Shown: positions 34,982 to 44,328, counted from the first letter of the stretch. The stretch is DNA of 64,000 nucleotides from Candidatus Chlorohelix allophototropha (GCF_030389965.1 NZ_CP128399.1:372001-436000), one strand, 5' to 3'. The notes: a model not told the origin generated them from the sequence alone. Numbers and translations are program-made.

Positions 34982-35962
34982 TTGACGAAAACTGCTTTGA
35001 TTACCGGTATTACCGGGCAGGATGGTAGTTATCTGGCAGAGTTTCTGCTCGAAAAAGGTTATAAGGTTTACGGATTGTTGCGCCGTACCAGTATTATCAT
35101 TGATGAGCGTATCCAGCATCTAATGAATCAGGTAGAGTTTCTGGATGGGGATTTGTTGGATCAACTCTCCCTTATAAGCGCGATTAAAACTTCCCAACCC
35201 GATGAGGTTTATAACCTTGCTGCTCAATCATTTGTGCCTACAAGCTGGCAACAACCGGTTCTAACCGGGGAATATACCGCCATTGGCGTAACCAAAATGC
35301 TGGAAGCTTGTCGCTTTTCGGATAAGCCTGTGCGTTTCTACCAAGCCAGCAGCAGCGAAATGTTTGGCAAAGTGGTGGAAGTGCCGCAAAAAGAAAGCAC
35401 CCCCTTTTACCCTCGCTCGCCCTATGGTGTGAGCAAGGTTTATGGGCATTGGATCACCGTTAACTACCGCGAGAGTTACGATATGTTCGCTGTGAGCGGC
35501 ATCCTATTCAATCATGAATCGCCAAGGCGCGGTCTTGAGTTCGTAACCAGAAAGATTACCAACGGTGTGGCGCGTATCAAGATGGGATTGGATAAGAAAT
35601 TATATCTAGGTAATTTGGAGTCGCGGAGGGACTGGGGATTTGCAGGAGATTACGTTAAGGCAATGTGGTTGATGCTACAGCAAGACGAGCCTGATGATTA
35701 CGTAATTGCTACCGGCGAAACCCATTCAGTGCGGGAATTTGTAGAACTCGCTTTCAAGCATGCCGGCATGCCGAATTGGGAAGATTATGTGGATATCAAT
35801 CAGAAATTTATACGTCCTGCCGAAGTTGATTTGTTGGTAGGTGATCCTTCTAAAGCTTATGCGAAATTGGGTTGGAAGCCTACGGTCACTTTCGAAGGTC
35901 TGGCGAAAATGATGGTCGAAGCCGATATTGCGCTATACAAAAACACATTAGGCAAAGCCTAA
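34982..35962 (+). CDS. gmd: GDP-mannose 4,6-dehydratase
   Basis: NADP-dependent extended SDR converting GDP-D-mannose to GDP-4-keto-6-deoxymannose, the precursor of GDP-fucose, rhamnose and perosamine for surface glycans. The 326-aa protein has [13 protein letters not shown] (8-20), the catalytic SSSEMFG serine region, Y148-x3-K152 (YGVSK), NHESPRRG and the RRDWG segment typical of Gmd. The start is TTG 34982, with GGAGG about 8 nt upstream. No fcl or other nucleotide-sugar gene is adjacent, though manA (53.3 kb) lies in the same pathway upstream. Confidence 0.93.
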   Translation: MTKTALITGITGQDGSYLAEFLLEKGYKVYGLLRRTSIIIDERIQHLMNQVEFLDGDLLDQLSLISAIKTSQPDEVYNLAAQSFVPTSWQQPVLTGEYTAIGVTKMLEACRFSDKPVRFYQASSSEMFGKVVEVPQKESTPFYPRSPYGVSKVYGHWITVNYRESYDMFAVSGILFNHESPRRGLEFVTRKITNGVARIKMGLDKKLYLGNLESRRDWGFAGDYVKAMWLMLQQDEPDDYVIATGETHSVREFVELAFKHAGMPNWEDYVDINQKFIRPAEVDLLVGDPSKAYAKLGWKPTVTFEGLAKMMVEADIALYKNTLGKA

Positions 35963-35984
35963 CGGGGTATAAATAAAAAGCGAG

Positions 35985-36006
35985 GGTGGCGAAAGCCACC
36001 TTTTTT
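35985..36006 (+). terminator. terminator after gmd
   Basis: GGTGGC (35985-35990), a GAAA tetraloop and GCCACC (35995-36000) run into T6. It overlaps the 3' end of the convergent peptidase gene by two bases. Confidence 0.9.
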
Positions 36007-37420
36007 ATTGCTTTCTACGGATTACCAGCACAACGCTCAAAGTGATTGTGATTAGAGCAGCGGTGATACCTGTGGATGCCAGAACAATTAACAAGGCGTT
36101 GTTTGTCTCTGGATTTGCAGAAATAACGCTGATGGACGAATTGGAGGTAGGGCTGCCTTTGGGAATATCCGGCAAGAATCCTACTGTGGGATTGCCGATA
36201 TTGCTGCTGGTGGGTAAAACAACAGCGGCTACGGTTGTAAGCGGAAGGGGAGAAGGTTGCGCAATGGTCGGCGTTGGCGTGGCTGCAATTGCTACTACAT
36301 CGGAAACGGGATAACCGAGTGAGAGCTTCCATTGGCGATCTAGCTCATCGGTAGTTATGCCCAATACCGAGACAAGCGCTTCATCGTAGCTAACGCCGTT
36401 TTTGAAGGCAACCAGCAATTGCCCCAGTTTAGCCTCACCATATTTTTCCACGATATATTTCACTACATTTACGCTCTCTCCATACGACTGGTAAAATAAT
36501 ACAGGGTCGTTGGGAAATCGCCCGCTGATAGTACGAAGCGGTTGTAAGGTGCGTTTATCCACTCCTCGCTGAAAAGATTCGATCAGAAAGCCCTCCACCT
36601 CATCTTGGTTATACACTGCCAATCCCTCGTCCAACCACAAGGGTATGCCGTTATAAGGGTTTGAGGTTGCCTGATATACAATCAGGTGGCTGATTTCATG
36701 CGGCACGCTGCGCCCAATTTCTTTATCATCACCGGGTGGAATGAGCAGGGAGATTGCCCCATATTTTACATAGGCTTGCCCACCAACAAATTCTTCAGAA
36801 TTGGGCGGTAGCGCAGTGTAAAGGGTACGCTGGTCAGGATAGACATGTATATTGATGGAACTGTTAGCCTTGATGCCATACTGGCTGGAAAGCTTATTCG
36901 CGGTGGCTTTGACTTTATTCAGGATAGCCTGACCAAATGCGTCACTACCTTCATACCAGCGTATGGTTATAAAGCCGCTGCTCAATTCTTTGAATGGAAA
37001 GCGTTCATCGTTGACAATGAATTCTTGTGCAGGACTATCATAGCGATCATTCGCTTGGGTGTAGAGTGTCCAATAATAGCGAATATGCACTCCGGGCGGG
37101 ATAAATTCTTTCTGGGTATCAAGAATGTAACTGGCTGAAATCAAGGATGTATCTGGATTGAGATTTTGGCTGCGACTTTTAATGGCAACCTCACCTTGCA
37201 GTTTGTAATTTAACTCTATCTTGGAAAAATGCAGTAGGCTGTTATTAGTGGCATTAAATTCGAAGCTAACATTATCGGGAAAATTGGGTGTAGCGCGGTT
37301 GAGCGTTATATTTATTTCAGTTGGGAATACTTGCGAATCGGCTTGTGCCTGAATAGGGATAAAAAATAGCAGCCCAGCCATTGCTGCTAATAAATAGATA
37401 ACAAATCGCATTGTTTTCAT
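36005..37420 (-). CDS. membrane-anchored gluzincin (peptidase MA-like) surface protein
   Basis: A 471-aa exported protein. A signal peptide (1-27, cleavage near QAQA) leads to a beta-sandwich domain (about 30-135) and a zinc peptidase domain (145-370). The latter has H241-E-I-S-H245 and the downstream glutamate E265 in LWLDEGLAVY, the gluzincin arrangement of peptidase MA families. A Pro/Thr-rich stalk (about 380-435) and one C-terminal transmembrane helix (444-467) followed by RRKQ would tether it facing outward. The catalytic residues are intact, so activity is plausible; the substrate is unknown. Confidence 0.85.
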   Translation of the reverse strand: MKTMRFVIYLLAAMAGLLFFIPIQAQADSQVFPTEINITLNRATPNFPDNVSFEFNATNNSLLHFSKIELNYKLQGEVAIKSRSQNLNPDTSLISASYILDTQKEFIPPGVHIRYYWTLYTQANDRYDSPAQEFIVNDERFPFKELSSGFITIRWYEGSDAFGQAILNKVKATANKLSSQYGIKANSSINIHVYPDQRTLYTALPPNSEEFVGGQAYVKYGAISLLIPPGDDKEIGRSVPHEISHLIVYQATSNPYNGIPLWLDEGLAVYNQDEVEGFLIESFQRGVDKRTLQPLRTISGRFPNDPVLFYQSYGESVNVVKYIVEKYGEAKLGQLLVAFKNGVSYDEALVSVLGITTDELDRQWKLSLGYPVSDVVAIAATPTPTIAQPSPLPLTTVAAVVLPTSSNIGNPTVGFLPDIPKGSPTSNSSISVISANPETNNALLIVLASTGITAALITITLSVVLVIRRKQ

Positions 37421-37445
37421 TATAGATAGTGCCGCATTACCACTA

Positions 37446-37518
37446 AGCCGACTATCGGAATCGAACCGATGACCTGCCGATTACGAATCGGCTGCTCTAC
37501 CAGCTAAGCTAAGTCGGC
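37446..37518 (-). tRNA. tRNA-Thr (anticodon CGT)
   Basis: Read on the minus strand, the acceptor stem GCCGACT pairs with AGTCGGC, the T arm is ATCGG-TTCGATT-CCGAT, and the anticodon stem GCCGA/TCGGC encloses TTCGTAA, giving anticodon CGT. The D arm has the usual GCTTAGCTGGTAGAGC. The 3' CCA is not encoded and the discriminator base is U. All stems pair perfectly. Confidence 0.96.
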
Positions 37519-37561
37519 GCGACAATTACTATATTAAAGTTTATAAGAACTGTCAATATGA

Positions 37562-38623
37562 TTATCTGGGTACTACAAAAAATGGCTCTACCGGGGCAAA
37601 GGCACACTGTTCTTCGTCACCGTTCAGGCGCAATCGAAATTGTTCTAGCGCATTGCGGGCGGAATAACTGACTTTGCTACGGATAAGACTGGCAAATTCC
37701 TGACGTGGTACTTGCGCTGACAGCAATACCGATTCATAGCCAAGAGTTCCATCGAAAAGTTCATCACTTGGTTCGCGTTGGTTCATCGCAAATTCACCGG
37801 GATCTTCTTTTTTCCGTTGCTTTTCTAGCTTCTTTTCTTCTTTTTCGCGTTTTTTCCGGTCTTTTTCAGTTTCAAAGGGGGTTGAATCTTCCCTTAGACC
37901 GAATTTGCGCAGTCCGCTAGGGCGTGTATGTGTATCTAAAGGTACAAGGTTTACACCCTCAACAGGATCATGATCCATCCGAACCAGCACTACTTCCAGC
38001 GTATCAATTCCGGGCAACATTTCGGCAGCTTTGACAAGGTACAAAGCCGCTTGTGAGCATAATTGGTCTTCGTAATCCTTGAAATTTGCCTGTAACTTTT
38101 TTTGGGTGCTATTAGTGGCGCTTATGATCGGCGGAAAAGGCGCTCTGGCTTTAATCTGAAAACGGCGAGTTTCAGGTGAATAATTCAGATAGGTAATTGG
38201 TTGGTCGCAAAGCTCATACAGCATTAAATCATACATAGCTTGTTGGTCGCGTTTTTCTACCAACTCGACTATTGCTTTTTCCTTGCGGGAAATTACTTCC
38301 TTTTGCAAGGATTCTAAAGAGCGCGGATCAAGGAAAGGCAAGCGCGCATACTGGACATATAGTTCGAGGTGTTCGCCTTCATCTGAGAAGCCCACCGACT
38401 CTATCATTCTTTTAGTATTGAAATAAGCTTTGTTGATGTAATAATATGGTAGTTCAAGGTCGCGGCTGGTGCGCGCCCCTTCCCGCATTATCAGTGCATG
38501 CTCGGTAAAATCGATAAAATATCCATCTTCTTTTACGTTAATGCTATAAAGACCACTATTCCCGGTGCGTTTCTGAGGCATGCGCCCATGTGCTACATAC
38601 CGCCGGTTCTGCTTAAAGGACAC
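37562..38623 (-). CDS. conserved hypothetical protein with charged linker
   Basis: A soluble protein of about 353 aa that I do not recognise. It appears to have two alpha/beta regions, about 20-240 and 285-353, joined by an extremely charged stretch near 250-275 (repeated K, E and R, probably a single helix or coiled coil). There is no signal peptide or membrane segment. The frame opens at a TTG (38632) with the GGAAAGG directly abutting it; the GTG at 38623 has better spacing and is used. Neighbours give no functional clue. Confidence 0.6.
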   Translation of the reverse strand: MSFKQNRRYVAHGRMPQKRTGNSGLYSINVKEDGYFIDFTEHALIMREGARTSRDLELPYYYINKAYFNTKRMIESVGFSDEGEHLELYVQYARLPFLDPRSLESLQKEVISRKEKAIVELVEKRDQQAMYDLMLYELCDQPITYLNYSPETRRFQIKARAPFPPIISATNSTQKKLQANFKDYEDQLCSQAALYLVKAAEMLPGIDTLEVVLVRMDHDPVEGVNLVPLDTHTRPSGLRKFGLREDSTPFETEKDRKKREKEEKKLEKQRKKEDPGEFAMNQREPSDELFDGTLGYESVLLSAQVPRQEFASLIRSKVSYSARNALEQFRLRLNGDEEQCAFAPVEPFFVVPR

Positions 38624-38770
38624 AGCTACCAACCTTTCCAGGCGATAATAGAAATTCTTGCTTCTCTTTTGCGCTAATTATACCACAGGCTGAACCGGGC
38701 TTGAGCTATGCTATAATCAATTAGATTTGTGCTGAAGATCACTTGACATAAATAAGGATAAATTATTAAG

Positions 38771-39103
38771 ATGTCTATAGAAATAAAAAATATTGCGGAA
38801 GCACGTCGTTGGAGTGAAGAAAAGCTTCAAAAAGTGGGAATATATGCCAGCCAACGCGGCTTTTGTGATGTATATTGTTTCGAACCGGGGCAATTTCAGA
38901 AAATGCACAATCATGAAAACGCCGATAAAATCTATATCGTGTTAGAGGGACAGGGGCGAGTCGTGGTTGACGGTACAGATTATATTTTGGGAATAAATGA
39001 TAGTGTAGCAGTTCCGCCCCCGCTACCACACGGGGTCTTTAACGATAGCGATGAGCGTCTGGTAATACTGGTTTTCCTGTCGGGTGATTACCCGCGCCAG
39101 TAG
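38771..39103 (+). CDS. cupin-domain protein
   Basis: A 110-aa single-domain cupin. Motif 1, in FEPGQFQKMHNHENADKIYIVLEG, supplies two His and a Glu/Asp-type ligand, and motif 2 lies in VAVPPPLPHGVFNDSD. The metal site therefore looks largely intact. Small cupins of this type range from isomerases to regulatory sensors and the substrate cannot be read from sequence. AAGGAT upstream of ATG supports the start. It lies alone, ahead of the PASTA kinase gene. Confidence 0.8.
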   Translation: MSIEIKNIAEARRWSEEKLQKVGIYASQRGFCDVYCFEPGQFQKMHNHENADKIYIVLEGQGRVVVDGTDYILGINDSVAVPPPLPHGVFNDSDERLVILVFLSGDYPRQ

Positions 39104-39247
39104 TTCGGAACTCAAACCCGCTTCGTTGCGTTATATACATGGTTGGGTAGTTATTTTGGAGGGTATTTTTTCTGTTCTCCCTCAAACATAGTATAATGAC
39201 GTTGTATTTAGCTAAACAAATTATCAGGCTGAAAGAGGATACACCTC

Positions 39248-41299
39248 ATGACGCAGGCTCAAAGAACCCTTAATAATCGTTATGAATTGGTAGCCAAAAT
39301 TGGTGATGGCGGCATGGCGGTTGTTTTCAAGGCGCTTGACCATAAGCTCAACCGTACAGTTGCTGTTAAAGTTTTAAGAGAAACCTTTTCCAGCGATCAA
39401 CAATTTTTATCTCGGTTCAACCGTGAAGCCCAATCTGCCGCTTCTTTGAGCCATCCTAATATCGTAAGCGTATATGACGTAGGCGAAGATGGTAATTTCC
39501 ATTACATCGTAATGGAATATATCGAGGGAGTGAGCCTTAAAGATTATATAACCAGTACCTCACCTTTGCCGGTTAATCAAGCGGTTGAATTTGCCATTAA
39601 AATCAGCAATGCAATCGGCTACGCCCATTCCAAAGGACTGATTCATCGCGATATTAAGCCTCAAAATATACTGCTGACTACTGACTTTGATATAAAAGTT
39701 ACAGATTTTGGTATTGCTAAAGGTCTCGGTGATGTTACGTTAACCCAAACGGGTTTTACTCTCGGTACGGTGCATTATTTCTCGCCGGAGCAAGCACAGG
39801 GTAAGCCTGCAATGGCTCAAAGCGATTTGTATTCAATCGGGGTTGTCTTATATGAGATGTTAACCGGGCGCATTCCATTTGAAAGCGATAGCCCGGTAGC
39901 GTTGGCTCTAAAGCATATTGAAGAACCCCCTCCTTCGCCGCGCCGCTTCAACCCTAATATTCCGGTGCCGCTTGAGCAACTTGTGCTGAAATCTCTGGCA
40001 AAGAACCCCACTGCTCGTTACCAATCGGCTACTGCTTTTACGCAGGCGCTCAAGGAATTTGCGCAAGCAAGCGAGATGGGTACAATGGCAGTGCCACGTG
40101 CTCCCGGTTCGCCAAGTAACCGACCTCCCACCGCAAGGGTAGAAGAAGATTTTGCTTCGCCAACCCCGCCCAAGCCTCCAATACGCCGTCCTTCAGACCC
40201 AGAGGCTTATTCGGCTTACGCGCAAGGTAGCGGTTATGATCCTAATCAGGAATTCCGCCGCCGTCCTACTGCCGGGCAGGGCAATTACCCACCCAATAAT
40301 TATATTGATAATCAGGCAGATTTGGCGCGCAGATATAATTCCCAATCTTCACGGTCTATATCGACCGAAGACCGATATGATGAAGAGACTTCTCCTAAGC
40401 GTGGATCAGGTTGCGTACCTTGGGTAGTGGGTGGCTTGCTAATGGTGATGTTAGCCGGATTGGTGGTATTGTTCTTTGTATTTCTCTTACCGCCCCTAAC
40501 CAAACCCTCCCCAACCGCCACGCCAGTATTGCCTACCGCTACATTGGGACCGGCAGCAAAAATAGTTATGCCGGATGTCAGAAATAAAACGCTGGATGAG
40601 GCAGAAACTGCGCTCAAGGCTGTCGGTTTACAACTCGGCACTACCAAAACCCAGTTTGATGATAAGGTTGATGGTGGAAAGATAATAAGCCAATCGATTG
40701 CGCCTAAAGCGCAGGTTGATAAGGGTGCAAAAATAGACCTTGTAATTAGTCAGGGGGTAGATGCGGTGGAACTGCCGCAGCGTTTTATTAATACGCCTTT
40801 TGACAAAACCAAAGAAGCTATTGAAAATCTTGGTTTGAAAACACAACGGGTTGACCAACCTAGCGATTCGATTGGTCCCGGTGCGGTAATCAAGACCGAC
40901 CCTGAAGGCGGTCCGGGAGTAAAAGTGCCGCGCAGCACTGTTATCAAAATCTTTGTCAGTAGCGGCCCGTTACCTACTGCCACGCCTGTACCGCCCACTG
41001 CCACACCTGTGCCACCTACACCTGTTGTTAGTCCCACTCCTAAAGTGGTGGTAACGGTTCCAAGCGGTCTGATTGGCAAGAAACAAGCCGATGCTACCAA
41101 GCAGTTGGTAGATGCTGGTTTTATAGTTGATGTCGTACAGTGGAATCTAGACGATATTAAACGCCAATTCCCCGGCGATCAGGTCGCGATTGATACTTGG
41201 AACACTCTTAAAGAAGGCGATGTGCTTGGTATAAATCCGCCTGCCGGTACTAAGCTGGACAAAGGCGCAAAAGTAACATTGGCAGTTAAAAAGCCCTAA
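39248..41299 (+). CDS. pknB: PASTA-domain serine/threonine protein kinase (PknB/Stk1 type)
   Basis: A 683-aa transmembrane kinase. The cytoplasmic kinase domain (12-270) has the glycine loop IGDGGMAVVFKA, K41, the catalytic HRD (D135), DFG (153-155) and a Thr-rich activation loop (TLTQTGFTLGT). A disordered juxtamembrane region (285-388) is followed by one membrane helix (391-416). The outside part has three PASTA domains (438-503, 506-573, 601-683), the last two separated by a Pro/Thr linker. PASTA domains bind muropeptides or lipid II, so this kinase probably couples wall state to phosphorylation. The last PASTA domain and the terminator are duplicated in the TIR gene downstream. Confidence 0.95.
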   Translation: MTQAQRTLNNRYELVAKIGDGGMAVVFKALDHKLNRTVAVKVLRETFSSDQQFLSRFNREAQSAASLSHPNIVSVYDVGEDGNFHYIVMEYIEGVSLKDYITSTSPLPVNQAVEFAIKISNAIGYAHSKGLIHRDIKPQNILLTTDFDIKVTDFGIAKGLGDVTLTQTGFTLGTVHYFSPEQAQGKPAMAQSDLYSIGVVLYEMLTGRIPFESDSPVALALKHIEEPPPSPRRFNPNIPVPLEQLVLKSLAKNPTARYQSATAFTQALKEFAQASEMGTMAVPRAPGSPSNRPPTARVEEDFASPTPPKPPIRRPSDPEAYSAYAQGSGYDPNQEFRRRPTAGQGNYPPNNYIDNQADLARRYNSQSSRSISTEDRYDEETSPKRGSGCVPWVVGGLLMVMLAGLVVLFFVFLLPPLTKPSPTATPVLPTATLGPAAKIVMPDVRNKTLDEAETALKAVGLQLGTTKTQFDDKVDGGKIISQSIAPKAQVDKGAKIDLVISQGVDAVELPQRFINTPFDKTKEAIENLGLKTQRVDQPSDSIGPGAVIKTDPEGGPGVKVPRSTVIKIFVSSGPLPTATPVPPTATPVPPTPVVSPTPKVVVTVPSGLIGKKQADATKQLVDAGFIVDVVQWNLDDIKRQFPGDQVAIDTWNTLKEGDVLGINPPAGTKLDKGAKVTLAVKKP

Positions 41300-41328
41300 C
41301 ACTTTTCTGTCGGTTGAAGCTATAGTTA

Positions 41329-41359
41329 ATACCCTCCTCGTCTAGAGGGGGGTATTTTT
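41329..41359 (+). terminator. terminator after the PASTA kinase gene
   Basis: ATACCCTCCT (41329-41338) and AGGGGGGTAT (41346-41355) form a 10-bp stem with one G-U pair and a 7-nt loop, then T5. An identical copy follows the TIR gene. Confidence 0.9.
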
Positions 41360-41360
41360 A

Positions 41361-41812
41361 TCACTATTGTGGTTAATCCAGTCAGGCAACAACACTACTT
41401 CTAACTAAACATTCCCTCTGTTGTCTCCAGACCTTACACCACTGTCAACTTCCCACCACGCGCTTAAAGTTAACAATAACAAATCCCTTGCCATAGTGTT
41501 AGGACATCTCATCTCAAGGAAATAGCTTATATTACTAGAAAAAATAATGATACTCACGTCTCATAATATCAATTGTGCTGGCTTGCCGTCAGCCTGAGTT
41601 ACGTATTAAATCGGATGTGGATGAAATAAAATTGTTTTAAAAGCAAGTGTGAGTCGAGATTTTCTTATGTAAAAAATATTGTCGGCGCTCTACAATGTAT
41701 TAAGTATAAGCTTGTCCCATCCTTGTATTCCCATTATAATACTCTAGCAGTTTAGCAAGGCTTATCCTTTGTTAAGTTATATTGTGGTATCTAAAATTGA
41801 GGGTAATCTCTA
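41361..41812. other. intergenic region before the TIR gene
   Basis: About 450 bp without a gene that I can support, AT-rich towards the right. It separates the kinase terminator from the TIR gene and presumably holds the TIR promoter. No repeat or hairpin of note was seen. Confidence 0.4.
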
Positions 41813-42745
41813 ATGCCCACACCCACCAAACTGCAAGTCTTTCTTTGCCACTCCTCTGGCGATAAAAAGATGGTGCACACGCTATACAATCGTCTCAAAG
41901 CTGAAAACTGGTTAGATATCTGGCTGGATAAAGAAAAATTATTACCGGGTCAGCGGTGGCGTGATGAAATCGAAAAGGCTGTGGAGCAGAGCCACGTAAT
42001 TCTGGTGTGCCTTTCACCCGAATCAATCAACAAAGAAGGCTTTGTCCAGTATGAGATTAAAATTGCTTTGGATCAGGCTGATTATATGCCGGAAGACCGA
42101 ATTTTTATCATCCCTCTCAAGCTAGCGGAGTGCATGATACCGCGCCGCTTGCGAGAGTGGCATTGGGTAAATTACTATGAAGTGGGTGCGTATGAGAAGT
42201 TAATTAAAGCGTTGCAAGTACGCGCCCTGCAAATGGGGGTAGAATTAGCGCAACACCCTACTACTCAATATCTTCCTGTTCAAGCTTACCGCCAGATAAG
42301 TCCCGAAAAAAAAACTTTCCTATTAAATCTGAAACCTTCTAACTGGCTGATTGGAGGGGGTGTGCTGGCAGTAGCGTTTGTGCTAGTAATGGGACTGCTA
42401 ATAGCAACAGTTTGGGCGAACTCTAACTCGAAACTAGATGCCACTGCCACGTTTGTACCACCTACCTCTACTGTTAGCCCCACACCTAAAATAGTGGTGA
42501 CGATTCCAAGCGGTCTTATCGGCAAGAAACAAGCCGATGCTACCAAGCAGTTGGTAGATGCCGGGTTTACAGTTGATGTAATGCAGTGGAATTTGGACGA
42601 TATTAAACGCCGATTCCCCGGCGATCAAGTGGCGATTGATACTTGGAACACCCTAAAAGAAGGCGATGTATTCGGTATGGATCCTCCTGCCGGTATTAAA
42701 CTGGAAAAAGGCGCAAAAGTGATACTGGCAGTTAAAAAGCCCTAA
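41813..42745 (+). CDS. TIR domain - transmembrane - PASTA domain protein
   Basis: A 310-aa protein with an unusual order of domains. Residues 6-135 are a TIR domain (VFLCHSSGDKKMV at the start, IWLDKEKLLPGQRW, VILVCLSPESINKEGFVQYEI); E81 sits where the catalytic glutamate of NAD-consuming TIR domains is expected. Residues 179-201 are one membrane helix. After a short Pro/Thr stalk, residues 226-310 form one PASTA domain nearly the same as the last PASTA domain of the kinase upstream. The TIR part should be cytoplasmic and the PASTA part outside. TIR domains make NAD-derived signals or deplete NAD in immunity; wall-triggered TIR activity is inference. GAGGG precedes the ATG. Confidence 0.88.
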   Translation: MPTPTKLQVFLCHSSGDKKMVHTLYNRLKAENWLDIWLDKEKLLPGQRWRDEIEKAVEQSHVILVCLSPESINKEGFVQYEIKIALDQADYMPEDRIFIIPLKLAECMIPRRLREWHWVNYYEVGAYEKLIKALQVRALQMGVELAQHPTTQYLPVQAYRQISPEKKTFLLNLKPSNWLIGGGVLAVAFVLVMGLLIATVWANSNSKLDATATFVPPTSTVSPTPKIVVTIPSGLIGKKQADATKQLVDAGFTVDVMQWNLDDIKRRFPGDQVAIDTWNTLKEGDVFGMDPPAGIKLEKGAKVILAVKKP

Positions 42746-42806
42746 CACTTTTCTGTCGGTTGAAGCTATAGTTAATACCCTCCTCGTCTAGAGGGGGGTA
42801 TTTTTA
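42497..42806 (+). repeat. duplicated copy of the kinase gene 3' end (source 41051-41360)
   Basis: The last 249 coding bases and the following 61 non-coding bases repeat the kinase segment 41051-41360. By eye the coding parts differ at roughly 28 positions, while the 61 bp after the stop codons (41300-41360 and 42746-42806), which include the terminator, are identical. The duplication placed a ready-made PASTA domain and terminator behind a TIR-membrane segment. Confidence 0.92.
42775..42805 (+). terminator. terminator after the TIR-PASTA gene
   Basis: Same sequence and stem as the kinase terminator: ATACCCTCCT (42775-42784) with AGGGGGGTAT (42792-42801), then T-run. It separates the TIR gene from the next small gene by 16 bp. 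Confidence 0.9.
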
Positions 42807-42821
42807 GAAGAGGTAGTAGGC

Positions 42822-43292
42822 ATGTCCCAAGAACAAGATTTGGAACGAAAACAGCACCGTAAATTTGCAGTAGCTTGCTTTAATCTTACTTGGTCGCTAA
42901 TGGAACAAAAAGAACGCAGCGAAGCCGATGACGACCGGATGTTGCATACGGCTTTTGCCTCGCGTTTTCACTGGGGTGAAATCGGCACTCCCCTAGAATT
43001 TGCCAGAGGCGAGTGGTTATTGTCGAGGGTGTACACGGTGCTATTGCAACCTGATCCGGCACTTTTGCACGCTCACAAATCTCTCGCAATTTGTCTTGAA
43101 AATGGCTATGGAGACTTTGACCTTGCCTACGCTTACGAAGCTTTAGCCCGTGCCTATGCCTTACTCGGTCACAAGGATAAATTGGGGCTTAACCTCAATC
43201 TGGCAAAAGAAGCCGGGAAAAAAATAGCCGAACAGGATGATAAGGATATATTTTATAGCGACCTCAAAACTATTCCCGGCTACGAAGAATAA
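42822..43292 (+). CDS. helical conserved hypothetical protein
   Basis: A 156-aa soluble, predominantly helical protein. The middle contains FARGEWLLSRVYTVL, HAHKSLAICLENG and YAYEALARAYALLG, spaced like tetratricopeptide-type helix pairs. I do not recognise a named family. An AGAGG sequence precedes the ATG. It starts just past the TIR-gene terminator, so it may depend on readthrough or a promoter overlapping that region. A functional link to the TIR protein is unproven. Confidence 0.7.
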   Translation: MSQEQDLERKQHRKFAVACFNLTWSLMEQKERSEADDDRMLHTAFASRFHWGEIGTPLEFARGEWLLSRVYTVLLQPDPALLHAHKSLAICLENGYGDFDLAYAYEALARAYALLGHKDKLGLNLNLAKEAGKKIAEQDDKDIFYSDLKTIPGYEE

Positions 43293-43356
43293 AAGAAATT
43301 AAAACACCCCTATGCTATCTCAATCTGCAAGGGATATTTTAAAAGTTTACTGGTTA

Positions 43357-44328
43357 TTAGCTGCCCGGTATCAGCACCAGTTTTCCGGTAGTGGCGCGTC
43401 CTTCCAAATCAATATGTGCTTGTGCTGCTTGTGATAGTGGGTAGGTATGCTCTACCCGCAGCTTTAATTTACCCGCCTGTGTCCAATTCAGTACATCTCC
43501 GGCGCGGGAAAGCAGCACAGTTCTATCGGCGATATAGTGTCCCAACGTAGGGCGAGTCAGGAAATACGAACCGCGCATCAGGATGATGGGGTCTATTGGG
43601 GGTACAGCGCCACTGGATGCACCGTATAGAACCAGATAACCAAATTGTTTGAGCGAGTTAAGGCTTTTGTCAAAGGTGGTTTTTCCCACTGCATCGTAAA
43701 CAACTTCTACCCCTACTCCTCCGGTCAACCGCTTAATTTCAGCTTCAAAATCCTGTGAATTGTAAAGGATAACTTCGTCTGCGCCTGCTTCTTTAGCCAG
43801 AACCGCCTTTTCTTCGGTCGATACGGTGGTAAATACCTGCGCTCCTAGCATTTTACACATCTGGATTAATAACAGACCGACTCCACCTGCTCCAGCATGC
43901 ACCAGCACACTATCCCCCTCTTTAACTGGATAGGTGGTGTGGCAGAGGTAGTGCGCTGTCATCCCTTGCAACATTGCTGCCGCAGCGTAGCGAAAATCCA
44001 TTCCGGTAGGAACCGGAACCAGTTTTGAAGCGGGTACAGCCGCATATTCGGCATAGCTACCGGGAACATTGGTGTAAGCTACCCGGTCACCGACTTTAAA
44101 TTCGGTAACTCCCTCTCCAACTGCTTCTACCACGCCCGCGCCTTCCTGACCGGGTATAAGGGGCAGATTATTGGGATAACGCCCGGTGCGGTGATATACA
44201 TCTATAAAGTTTATGCCGCTGGCAGCAAGCTTGATAAGCGCTTCTCCGGCTTTGGGAGTAGGATTAGGTACTGCTTTATAGTTTAAAACTTCAGGTCCCC
44301 CAAATGTTTCTATTTGAATCGCGTACAT
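43357..44328 (-). CDS. NADPH:quinone oxidoreductase, zinc-free MDR family
   Basis: A 323-aa medium-chain reductase of the QOR type. It has the family start FGGPEVLNYKAVP, the QOR segment GINFIDVYHRTGRYPNNLPLIPGQEGAGVVE, and the cofactor motif VHAGAGGVGLLLIQ (about 143-156). The zinc-binding cysteines of alcohol dehydrogenases are absent. Members reduce quinones with NADPH in one-electron or two-electron steps. It is a single gene, terminated or bounded by AT-rich DNA on both sides; ATG has AGGAGG immediately upstream. Confidence 0.9.
   Translation of the reverse strand: MYAIQIETFGGPEVLNYKAVPNPTPKAGEALIKLAASGINFIDVYHRTGRYPNNLPLIPGQEGAGVVEAVGEGVTEFKVGDRVAYTNVPGSYAEYAAVPASKLVPVPTGMDFRYAAAAMLQGMTAHYLCHTTYPVKEGDSVLVHAGAGGVGLLLIQMCKMLGAQVFTTVSTEEKAVLAKEAGADEVILYNSQDFEAEIKRLTGGVGVEVVYDAVGKTTFDKSLNSLKQFGYLVLYGASSGAVPPIDPIILMRGSYFLTRPTLGHYIADRTVLLSRAGDVLNWTQAGKLKLRVEHTYPLSQAAQAHIDLEGRATTGKLVLIPGS

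Noticed and set aside
37446-37518. tRNA-Thr considered as an integration site for a genomic island
   Set aside because: No integrase, direct repeat of the tRNA end or island boundary is visible on either side.
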